NCBI GenBank assembly: GCA_014155875.1 | Contig: JACEFZ010026865.1 | Span: 1,033,001-1,097,000, forward strand | DNA length: 64,000 bases | Origin: Cepaea nemoralis | Taxonomy: Eukaryota; Mollusca; Gastropoda; Stylommatophora; Helicidae | Reading direction: 5' to 3' | Part shown: positions 1 to 64,000 of the stretch, piece by piece | Numbering within the stretch: the first letter of the stretch is position 1 | How the letters are laid out: every line of letters begins with the position of its first letter | Made by a program: the position numbers and the translations under genes | Notes under the pieces: generated by a model | Told to the model about the DNA's origin: nothing | Database searches by the model: none | What the model saw: the letters and a program-made list of their open reading frames with translations, nothing else

Positions 1-977
1 AGTGCCAAACAAAACAGGTTCTATATAGCACTTCAGCACTCTCTTACATTCAGTTATTCAGTGCCAAACAAAACAGGTTCTATATAGCACTTCAGCACTC
101 TCTTACATTCAGTTATTCAGTGCCACTAATTCAGTGCCAAACAAAACAGGTTCTATATAGCACTTCAGCACTCTCTTACATTCAGTTATTCAGTGCCACT
201 AATTCAGTACCAAACAAAACAAGTTCTATATAGCACTTCAGGACTCTCTTACATTCAGTTATTCAGTGCCAAACAAAACAGGTTCTATATAGCACTTCAG
301 CACTCTCTTACATTCAGTTATTCAGTGCCACTAATTCAGTGCCAAACAAAACAGGTTCTATATAGCACTTCATCACTCTCTTACACTCAGTTATTCAGTG
401 CCACTAATTCAGTACCAAACAAAACAGGTTCTATATAGCACTTCAGCACTCTCTTACATTCAGTACCAAACAAAACAGGTTCTATATAGCACTTCAGCAC
501 TCTCTTACATTCAGTTATTCAGTGCCAAACAAAACAGGTTCTATATAGCACTTCAGCACTCTCTTACATTCAATTATTCAGTGCCAAACAAAACAGGTTC
601 TATATAGCACTTCAGCACTCTCTTACATTCAGTTATTCAGTACCAAACAAAACAGGTTCTATATAGCACTTCAGCACTCTCTTACATTCAGTACCAAACA
701 AAACAGGTTCTATATAGCACTTCAGCACTCTCTTACATTCAGTTATTCAGTTCCAAACAAAACAGGTTCTATATAGCACTTCAGCACTCTCTTACATTCA
801 GTACCAAACAAAACAGGTTCTATATAGCACTTCAGCACTCTCTTACATTCAGTTATTCAGTACCAAACAAAACAGGTTCTATATAGCACTTCAGCACTCT
901 CTTACATTCAGTACCAAACAAAACAGGTTCTATATAGCACTTCAGCACTCTCTTACATTCAGTTATTCAGTGCCACT
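1..977. repeat. Minisatellite with 51/59/73-bp units
   Basis: About 16 tandem units begin before the window. The basic 59-bp unit reads AGTGCCAAACAAAACAGG, then TTCTATATAGCACTTCAG, then CACTCTCTTACATTCAGTTA. A 73-bp variant adds AGTGCCACTAATTC; a 51-bp variant drops the last 8 bp. The unit is chimeric: its first 20 bases match the end of the MITE that abuts the array, and the rest is the reverse complement of RTE reverse-transcriptase code (RVLKCYIEPVLF). Confidence 0.95.
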
Positions 978-1197
978 AATTCAGTGCCAAACAAAACAGT
1001 AGGTTTGAACCAAACATGGTACACAACCAAATGAACATATTAATATGTCAATTTAAAAACACTGAGCTATAAAATTGCAGAAGAGACCACAAAACAAAAC
1101 ATAACATGATGGCCCTAGTACAACGATACATCATCCTTCTGTCTAAATGGGAGGTCACATTTAGCGATATATTATCCTTTAGCACTTAATCAGTTAA
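978..1197 (+). mobile_element. TTAA-type MITE, copy 1
   Basis: About 220 bp, starting ATTCAGTGCCAAACAAAACA and ending GCACTTAATCAGTTAA. It shares its whole length with copies at 5071-5299, 47038-47259 and 58891-59120, including TTTGGACCAAACATG and GCGATATATTATCC. The left end is fused to the minisatellite, so TTAA survives only on the right. No coding capacity is seen. Confidence 0.8.
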
Positions 1198-1464
1198 CCG
1201 CCTGCCTATAGAGAATGCTCCGTGGAAGAGACCCATATGGCATGTGTTATGCATGCTAAGCCATCGCTGTTTTCCTGATCTTTTCAGCGTGAACATGGTT
1301 ATCTGAGCAGCATATTAGAGGAACTCCAGCATCTGTTGCCTTGTCCTTCCAAAGAGATGCCGAAAATCATGTGCAGCATTCAGAGTGGAAGATGTTGTCT
1401 TTTCTCACACTAGCCACATGTGGCTAGATCTGACTATTCTACAAGAGAGCGCTGATGGAGAGGA

Positions 1465-1690
1465 GCGGCTGGCCGAGTAGCTAAGAATGCCAGGTTCTCA
1501 TTTAGGAGACCCGTGTTTGAATCCTCGGTAAGGTGTGGATGCTTTTTTGTCGAGAGCAAAAAGAAAACCCCAACCTGCACAGTTTGTGGTGGTTGCACTG
1601 GCCAGGTGGCCTTAATTCCTCTGGTTTATTACTCCCCGTCCTACATCACAGGGTATTACAGGCAGTAGATGACAGTTTTGACAGTGTCAG
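1465..1690 (+). mobile_element. tRNA-derived SINE, Leu-like head
   Basis: The head carries an A-box-like TGGCCGAGTAG and a B-box-like GTTTGAATCC. The body runs to GGCAGTAGATGACAGTTTT. The copy at 30860-31075 matches end to end, and 21885-22078 is a minus-strand relative. Confidence 0.75.
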
Positions 1691-1739
1691 TGCTGATGAC
1701 ACAAGTTGAATATGCAAGTAAATGACTCCATTTATGCAG

Positions 1740-1960
1740 TGAGGAATATTTGGTACATGGTGATAGCCTCACATTGCTTAACCAGTACCTGATCGGTCTT
1801 GTGCTCAATATCACATCAGTCACCTTTACTGCCCAAAACATTTTCTGCAACCCATTTTAGGCTGCGTTAACCTGGTCAATGAAAAGTATTGCCCGCCTCA
1901 AAGGGGATTCAAACTCATCCCCTCTGGGCAGCAGACAATAGTACTGGCCCCTGCACTATC
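1740..1960 (-). mobile_element. SINE-like repeat with a tRNA-type B box
   Basis: On the minus strand a head (TAGTGCAGGGGCCAGTA) with B-box-like GAGTTTGAATCCCC is followed by ACCAGGTTAACGCAGCCTAA. This resembles the minus-strand repeats at 23390-23605 and 48975-49225. Boundaries are approximate. Confidence 0.45.
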
Positions 1961-2092
1961 TCAGACAAGAGTGATAGCCCCTTGCACTATCTCAAACAAG
2001 AGTGCTGGCCCTTGAACTATCTCAGACAAGAGTGATAGCCCCTTGCACTATCTCAAACAAGAGTGCTGGCCCCTTGCACTATCTCAGTTCCT
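1938..2092. repeat. About 33-bp tandem array grown from a SINE head
   Basis: Around five units alternate between CTGGCCCTTGCACTATCTCA-type and GATAGCCCCTTGCACTATCTC-type, each followed by AACAAGAGTG or GACAAGAGTG. The first unit is the 5' head of the preceding minus-strand SINE. Confidence 0.8.
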
Positions 2093-2149
2093 CAGGTTGG
2101 CCCGTATGCACGTAATTAAAACATTAGTCAATATTTACAACAGACATAC

Positions 2150-57993
<55,844 letters not shown>

Positions 57994-58217
57994 CTGGAAA
58001 GCCTCTAGAAAGCTCTAGAAGTCCACAAGAAATATCTATTTGTCGTGAAGAATCCAGCAGTGCATGTGTTCATCAAGTTGATAAGTTCGAATAGAAACGT
58101 CGCCTTGATTCCTTCACTCAAAACATGGCGGTTTATCTGGCCATACAATGGATGCTAAATTTCACATCTGCCTCACAGAAATGTATCTTAGAACAAATGA
58201 GGGCCCGTGGATCGCCG

Positions 58218-58313
58218 ATACAAGGCCGATAGTTTGAATTGTTCCGTGAATACAAGGTTGATAGTTTAAATTGTTCCGTGAATACAAGGCTGATAGTTTG
58301 AATTGTTCTGTGA
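58218..58313. promoter_or_regulatory. Three 32-bp direct repeats upstream of exon 1
   Basis: Three consecutive 32-bp units beginning ATACAAGGYYGATAGTTTRA and ending TTGTTCYGTGA, 225-320 bp upstream of the cubn start codon. Two of the three carry TGATAG, a WGATAR-type motif. Position suggests a promoter-proximal cis element; this is inference. No clear TATA box was found. Confidence 0.4.
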
Positions 58314-58489
58314 CCGGAGTTATAATCTCACTATGGCTACAGGAGGCGTGTCTTGGATTCAATTTGCGTCTCGCAACAGGTCAGCAGGACTTCCTAAACG
58401 AAAAGACAACAATAAGAATGTGAATTAAATTATGTGCGTATATTTGATGGCAAAGACTTACGAATATTAAATATCATATATTGGCAGCA

Positions 58490-58620
58490 AGCAGAGAAGT
58501 GGTTAAGCAGCCGGCCTTGTGCTTCTAAGGTTGTGAGTTCAATACCTGGCTCCGTCACTCGGTTTACGAGGTAGCGTTCTGGGAGACTCCTGGAGGTCGT
58601 CGCTGGAACTACGGAGTTCG
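58490..58620 (+). mobile_element. tRNA-derived SINE head
   Basis: GCAGAGAAGTGGTTAAGCAG (A-box-like) and GTTGTGAGTTCAATACC (B-box-like), then an unassigned body. Confidence 0.5.
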
Positions 58621-58890
58621 ATGCGACGCTTCCGACATGGAGGCCCTGTGGAAAGAGACCGGGTCATATCTGATCTAGGAGACTCCTTTGATAGAAAAAA
58701 TAGTCAGAAAACTGAGCATACGTCCTGTGACAATAAACGGGTCCGAAGCGTGGATATTTTCAACAAATCAGCTGGAACACACATGTGCGCCTTTGAATAT
58801 ACATGTTAAAGAAGAGTATTACAAAACCTTTGGGTGAATAAGAAAATAAACGTATCTATACATCAAGAACTAAACATTGAAGAAGATTTG

Positions 58891-59120
58891 TTCACTGATT
58901 CAGTTCTATACAAAAATAGTAGAGTTGGACCAAACATGATACATAATCACATGAACAAATATTATAATGTAAATTTGGATTCACTGAGCATTAAAACTGC
59001 TGAGGATACCGTGAAATGAAACAAATAGCACAATGTCACTAGTATGGCGATATATCGCCCCTTATCAACATGGGAGGTCACATTTGGCGATATATTATCC
59101 TTCGGCTGTTAATCAGTTAA
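58891..59120 (+). mobile_element. TTAA-type MITE, copy 4
   Basis: ACTGATTCAGTTCTATACAA to GGCTGTTAATCAGTTAA, with the family motifs GAGTTGGACCAAACATGATA and GGCGATATATTATCC. Right TTAA intact. Confidence 0.8.
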
Positions 59121-59324
59121 GATAAACAAAGATTAAATATCTGGGTAAGCACAAAGACACAAGTTCTAGAAAAGACCAATACGGAAGGAAGTGTATCGGG
59201 CTTGTCCCCAGAAGAAATATCAATTTGGGACCCCTTTGAGGTCATTAAGATATGTAATAAATAAATACATACGTATTGTTTGTCTCTCATAGAAGTAGAC
59301 ATATCATACGTTTGATAGACCTGG

Positions 59325-59522
59325 CTAACGATGACACCATTTTAGGGCGCAATCGTAACAGAGGAAGAGGCCGACCACGTAAACGTTGGACGGAGGGAAT
59401 AGCAGAGTTCATGGGAATATCGATATATGAAGCCCATAATCGGGCACTCTCACGAAGTTTATACTTCATCTCGACACCGCAAGGTATAAGAGGAACATGA
59501 TGAGATGAGATGAGATGAGATG
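59325..59522 (+). mobile_element. LINE 3' end with ATGAG tail inserted in a SINE
   Basis: Code RNRGRGRPRKRWTEGIAEF, EAHNRALSRSLYFISTPQGI, then RGT, stop and (ATGAG)n. The downstream SINE has lost its head at the junction. Confidence 0.75.
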
Positions 59523-59740
59523 AGAATTCATAATTCCATATAACGCGTTCGAAACACAACTGCGGGCGATTTAGCAGCAGACCGCCTTGCGTTCTTCTTT
59601 TAACAACAATCACGTTCAGAAAACAATGGCAACGTACTTAACTAACACTCGCTAAGAAATCACAAACAGCCTGAAGGTGCTGGGGTTGACTGTGACGTCC
59701 TGTAAAGGATATACAACTAACTAACTAATTAACTAACTAG
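59523..59740 (+). mobile_element. tRNA-derived SINE, AAAGCAATGGCAAAC-core family
   Basis: CGCGTTCGAAACACAACTGC, GCTGGGGTTGACTGTGACGT and a long AACTAACTAACTAATTAACT tail. Confidence 0.8.
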
Positions 59741-59837
59741 TTGGCCATGTAATTATGAAACGTTATAGAAATGGATGAAGAATAATCAATCATTTTCTAG
59801 AATACGAGACAAATTATGAAACGTTATAGATACAGAA

Positions 59838-60058
59838 TCGGCGTCTGTGGTTTAGGATTAGTGAAAGGAGTTTCACAATCCCGGCATACCGTGTTGGAAG
59901 TGGGAATAGATATGGAAGCAGTTACAATAGTTTACTCGTCGGCCGTTCAGAAAGCAACAGCAAACTACTGAACTTAATATTGCCTTGCAAATCAGAGACA
60001 AAAATGTTTTGGGTTGATTACCACGTCCTGTAAAAAAGAACATGCAATTAACTTTTTA
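59838..60058 (+). mobile_element. tRNA-derived SINE, AAAGCAATGGCAAAC-core family, diverged
   Basis: TTTCACAATCCCGGCATACC, AGAAAGCAACAGCAAACTAC and ACCACGTCCTGTAAAAAAGA. Confidence 0.7.
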
Positions 60059-60540
60059 AATGCAAACGGAATATAAAGTATCGGTGCCTATATTACATAA
60101 CGCAAATTGAATACATTTAATAAACTTTGTGCCATAATACCATGTTATATTTAATTGTATAATTGGTTACCTGTGCATACTTAATGGAGCAAACACATGT
60201 ATCTTATTAACAGTACAGTCACTATTCTTTAGCCGTTCTTTCGGCCAACGAGATGTCTGTGCCCAAAACGATTGTGCCCGGACAGAAATCGCTCAAACCG
60301 AAGACAGCCAAGTCACGTCCGCAAGATGGAGACATCAAAGTGAGATTAACTGCCGCCAGAAAGCGCGGAAAATGTTTGTGCCATGTAATTTGACACGAAG
60401 ATGGACACACCGCCTGCGTGGTACGGACATCCGAGTCGTTGTGGTATCACCCTGGTAAATGAGAGTTGGGGAGTGGAAAGATAAGCTCAATTATTAGTGT
60501 TCGTATTGGCTCGGTACTGTAAATGTTTTTTTTTAAAAGA
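60059..60540. other. 5'-flanking sequence without recognised features
   Basis: No TIR, repeat or coding signature. Confidence 0.4.
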
Positions 60541-60544
60541 CATA

Positions 60545-61130
60545 TTACATACACGTAGACTCGATGGACTAATGGTTTGCGAGCATGCTTAGGTTGATGA
60601 TGTCCTGGGTTTGTTTGTCAGCAGAATCATGGTTATTTTGCGCGGACAGGTCCAGCTCTGGGGTCCACACAGCCTGGTAAAATGAATACAGGGTAATTTT
60701 CTGGGGAATGACCATGAAGGGCAGGCGTCAAGGAAGAGAACTGGTCACTTTTGCGCTCGCTCGCTTTGACCTCAAGCATAGTCCATACACACTACTTTTT
60801 AATAGTGCTGGGCTGAATTCTGCGTGTGGATTAGCTTTCCCTATTACCAGTGTCCCTCGCCATCTGGCGAACCCACTCCGACTTCATGTGTACTTGTAAT
60901 TAACGTCTCCAAGTCAAGATGATAGGTCAACATTTTAGTCCAACTGTCCGGTGTAGTGGGTTGAACCCCTTACCTCGGCATCAGCACACCGGATGTGTAA
61001 GAACACGCGTTCTTATCCATTCGGCCATGATGACCTACACTGGCCGCTTGAACACGATGCAGTAGGGCTAGAATTGCGATGGCCTAACACTGCACTCCCC
61101 TTCGGTAGTTGTCTGTATGGGACAAGAGAC
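60545..61130 (+). mobile_element. SINE-like repeat split by a Ser-like SINE
   Basis: Left part GACTCGATGGACTAATGGTT to about 60,745; right part AGAATTGCGATGGCCTAACA, which matches 36330-36350. Boundaries approximate. Confidence 0.45.
60748..61037 (-). mobile_element. tRNA-derived SINE, Ser-like head
   Basis: Plus strand from TTTGCGCTCGCTCGCTTTGA to ATTCGGCCATGATGACCTAC. Full length. Confidence 0.85.
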
Positions 61131-61193
61131 AGCCTTACCTTCTTAAGTTCACACATGTATGGGTATATACGTATGTATAAATGTATAAAAGAA

Positions 61194-61196
<3 letters not shown>

Positions 61197-61256
<60 letters not shown>
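61197..61256. repeat. (GT)n microsatellite
   Basis: Pure GT for about 60 bp. Confidence 0.98.
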
Positions 61257-61257
<1 letters not shown>

Positions 61258-61259
61258 GG

Positions 61260-61790
61260 GGGGTACGGGGTGTCAGGTATTGGTAGCACCTTTGGTAAGG
61301 ATGACTCTCATGTCCTTTTCAGGACCCATCCCCCACTGGTCCAAGCCTGACACCCAGCTCACGCCTGTAGCTCCTAGTAGCTGTCAGCATGCGACAGCGG
61401 CCACCCCCCGGGCAACAGCTGTGAGAGGCTGGCTAAACCAGGCGCGGGTAGCCGATTTGGTGTCACACCAAGCGGTGAAGTAGGGTAATGCCTACCCAGC
61501 ATGTGAAGACAGGATCCGGCAGACTGCGCGGAAGAAATCATTCCAGATTCAAAGGGCAAGACGGCGTTTACCTGCAAAGCGTTGTGGAACGTATTGAGCA
61601 CGGCAAGGCACGTAGCGCGCCCTGGTCATCCACTGCACCTGTATTCGTCTCCAGTCGTCTCGACTTGTCTTGCCACTGGACTCAGATGGACTCAGGCGAG
61701 AGAGTGAGGTCGACGAATTGCGCAACTCTTCCTCACTTTAATCCAAGTCATCGCGCAAGTCATTCTTCATCCAACGTGTGTTGGAGGAAG
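61260..61790. other. GC-rich segment of unknown origin
   Basis: Markedly GC-richer than its surroundings (GGCCACCCCCCGGGCAACAG). Short ORFs show no domain. It could be the 5' part of a retroelement because it runs straight into a SINE, but this is unsupported. Confidence 0.4.
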
Positions 61791-61796
61791 GGGGGG

Positions 61797-62200
61797 GGGG
61801 GCTGAGTGGTCTCGAAATATGGTGTCCGCCTCCAGTGCTGGAGGTCCCGGGTTCAAGCCCCGGTGAGAACCGGGATTTTTTCACGTGGACTTCTAGTAAT
61901 AAAATTTCTCCTGGTGTCTGGGTAGTGAGATTCGGCGCCCGTGTGTATTGTTGCCCACGTAAATATCCCTTTCAGTTGGAGATCGAAAAAGAGTAGCCTA
62001 ACGGGAAGAATTTCGAGTTGAAAATCTACCCAAAGTATTTCAGGATCCTCGCTGGTGTTACGGAATTCGTGCACTGAGCTGAGATTCTCCGGACTCAGGC
62101 TTGAGTTAGGAGTAGAAGGAGGACTTATGGGTAACACCTGTGTGCCGTGATGTTGATCCGTCGACTTAACTAAGCTAAAACTAAACTAAATTAAACTAGG
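61797..62200 (+). mobile_element. tRNA-derived SINE (GGGGCTGAGTGGTCTC family), copy 2
   Basis: GGGGGCTGAGTGGTCTCGAA, B box GGGTTCAAGCCCC, tail GGACTTATGGGTAACACCTG, CGTGATGTTGATCCGTCGAC and TAAACTAAACTAAATTAAAC. Collinear with 42675-43079. Confidence 0.85.
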
Positions 62201-62218
62201 TATGAGTGTTTACATGAG

Positions 62219-62219
62219 T

Positions 62220-62288
<69 letters not shown>

Positions 62289-62438
62289 GAGGGGGGTAAG
62301 GGGGACAGACAGACAAACAGGCAGACAGGCAGGCAAGCAGGCAGGCAAGCAGGCAGGCAGACAGAGAACAGAGAGACATAGAGAGAGTGAAAAAAGAGCG
62401 AGGGAGAGAGAGAAATATAAAGAAACAGAGAGAGTGAG

Positions 62439-62492
<54 letters not shown>

Positions 62493-62509
62493 AACAAAGA
62501 GAGGGGAGT

Positions 62510-62572
<63 letters not shown>

Positions 62573-62643
62573 AGAGATAGTGAGAAAAGAGAGAGCGAGA
62601 GAAAGAGAGAGACAGACAGACAGAGGGAGAGGGAGAGAGAGAG
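62219..62643. repeat. (GA)n and (GGCA)n microsatellite block
   Basis: Several GA runs separated by GACAGACAGACA and GGCAGGCAAGCAGGCAGG. Arg-Glu-rich ORFs are artefacts. Confidence 0.97.
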
Positions 62644-63069
62644 ATTTAACAAACTAATAAGAAGGGAAAGAAAGAATGTTTAAACTGCACTAAATGACAC
62701 CAGCCTGGGAAACCAATATTGATCACCTGTATCTGCTTTCAGTACATCGTGAATCTAGAGGAAGAATAACATTGACATTTCCTCCTAAGTCGGAGTGTCT
62801 GCCTGCACAGTGAGGAACCACCTGTCTGCACACCTATTAGCCAGACATGGGACAACGGATACTCACGCAAACCTCAGTTCCGGTATGATATCACACTGAT
62901 GTTGGACGACAGGATGTCTTCATCCGACATACAGGACTTCACGCTGGAGTTCACAGCCAGCAAACACAAGCAAGCAGGCAAGCAAGCAAGCACACTGACA
63001 TTCTACGGGCAACAAACATGGATGAACACTGGTTCATGAACAGTAAGTATCATGTCTCGGAAACTGACA
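62644..63069. other. Flanking sequence with a short unassigned ORF
   Basis: A plus-strand frame at about 62,790-63,040 reads QFRYDITLMLDDRMSSSDI and QDFTLEFTASKHKQ but lacks a start and matches nothing I know. A GCAAGCAAGCAAGC tract interrupts it. Confidence 0.3.
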
Positions 63070-63220
63070 TACAGGATGTATTTGTAATGACCTTTCAGTG
63101 TTTGAAAGCCCATGATTTGTATTTACCTATTATGTTGCATGAACTTTACAGAGGGTGAATACAAAATTTGGACCGGCAATATTTTCAAGCACTGCACAGT
63201 CATTAAAAATACACCCTGTA
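63070..63220. mobile_element. TA-type hairpin MITE, copy B
   Basis: TACAGGATGTATTTGTAATG to AGTCATTAAAAATACACCCT-GTA. Reverse-complement homologue of 47292-47452 with the shared loop TTATGTTGCATGAACTTTAC. TA at both ends. Confidence 0.85.
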
Positions 63221-63394
63221 CTTTGCTCATGTTAAACATCACACTGGCATTGAAAGAATAGTAATGGGAGGAAGAAGAGGCAGCGTTCCGCCTACACGAT
63301 AGACTCATCATCATCATGATGCGTCCTGGATAGGTGGACTAGGTGATCATGTATCGCCACAGATCCGGGTCCGGAGAGTTCTGGTCAATTGCGC

Positions 63395-63950
63395 TGATGA
63401 TGGAAGTTGCCTTGAAGAGATTAGAATAATAATCGCTATGGCATAGGTAACCTTTTGCTAGATGGAAAACATACTGACTAATAAAAAGATGTCAAATGCG
63501 GCGAGAAAAAGAGTGTTGAAGTGCTACATAGAACCTGTACTTTTGTATGGATGTGAAATGTGGACAATGATCAGACAAGTTGAAAAACAGCTGATGGCTG
63601 TGGAAATCTGGTTTCTATAGAAAATGCAAAGAATACCATGGACAGATAGAAAAACCAATGAGCAAGTCCTTCAAGAAGCAAATGAAAACCGTAAACTGAT
63701 TAGAGAAATTAGACGTAGAGAGTCAAAATTTTTTCGGCAGGTCATGAGAAGAAGTAAACTAGAGAACTTGGTGACAACTGGCAAGATTGAGGGGAACAGA
63801 ACATGAGGAATTCAAAGTAGTAAATATCTGCATTTCTTGACCACGTGGTACGGTCGAGGCAAGAACATAGAACTGATCTACAACTCCGGTGATCGTGTGA
63901 GATGACAAAACATGACTGACGACGCTTATTGGCACGGCACATGGCGATGA
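63395..63950 (+). mobile_element. RTE-like LINE, second subfamily, truncated
   Basis: Parallel to 49756-50466: CRVLKCYIEPVLLYGCEMW, MQRIPWTDRKTNEQVLQEAN, RREIRRRESKFFRQVMRRSK and NLVTTGKIEGNRT with frame breaks and an internal TAG. It ends CACATGGCGATGATGATA. Confidence 0.85.
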
Positions 63951-64000
63951 TGATACTGTTGTAAACGTGTGAAGCATGGACATTAAGTCGGCAAGCTATG

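Noticed and set aside
1467..1540. A genuine tRNA-Leu gene
   Set aside because: A- and B-box-like motifs are present, but the acceptor and anticodon stems are not intact and the same sequence recurs with a conserved non-tRNA body, so it is a SINE.
58834..59019. 61-residue ORF starting MNKKINVSIHQELNIEEDL
   Set aside because: Its second half lies inside the TTAA-type MITE, and no domain is recognisable.
62790..63040. Possible exon with QFRYDITLMLDDRMSSSDI
   Set aside because: No start, an ambiguous acceptor, a stop before the GTAAGT at about 63,043, and interruption by a CAAG tract. No family recognised.

Overview
This is a eukaryotic window: intron-rich, about 40% GC by eye, and packed with transposons and minisatellites. 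I infer a lophotrochozoan animal, most likely a mollusc. That rests on the repeat repertoire (many tRNA-derived SINEs, RTE-like and RNase H-bearing LINEs, TTAA, TA and hAT MITEs) and is a weak guess.

The organising feature is one host gene on the minus strand, split into ten short coding exons between 57,993 and 2,150. Joined, they give an uninterrupted frame of 1,159 nt with a GT donor or AG acceptor and matching phase at every junction. The product has a signal peptide, a furin-type RQKR site, a short conserved segment, a predicted coiled coil, then four complete EGF-like domains and most of a fifth. This order, and the local sequence as I remember human cubilin, identify the amino-terminal part of a cubilin (CUBN) homologue. 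The CUB domains must lie beyond the left edge.

Everything else appears to be intronic or 5'-flanking repeat. Left to right: a 51/59/73-bp minisatellite fused to a TTAA-type MITE (1-1,197); SINEs and a 44-bp array (1,465-2,770); EGF exons 10 to 6 (2,150-11,564), interspersed with GA-rich tracts, a 5'-truncated LINE (6,605-8,268), nested RTE fragments and a 48-bp array copied from the start of exon 7; intron 5 (11.6-27.7 kb) with a piggyBac-like MITE, mariner remnants, a hAT MITE with perfect 8-bp target duplication and a 3.3-kb GATATC satellite; a LINE with endonuclease and RT relics (28.3-30.6 kb); a piggyBac relic inside a SINE (31.3-31.9 kb); exons 5, 4 and 3; an old RTE LINE (40.2-41.3 kb); exon 2; a 1.9-kb array of about 115 AGGTCA boxes (44.9-46.8 kb); a LINE with RT and RNase H bounded by a 12-bp target duplication (54.9-57.3 kb); exon 1; and 6 kb of 5' flank full of SINEs and microsatellites.

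The strongest theme in the hunt is that several minisatellites can be traced to their seed: a LINE/MITE junction, a SINE head, an RTE basic motif, and the splice acceptor plus first codons of exon 7. All comparisons were made by eye; no database search was run.
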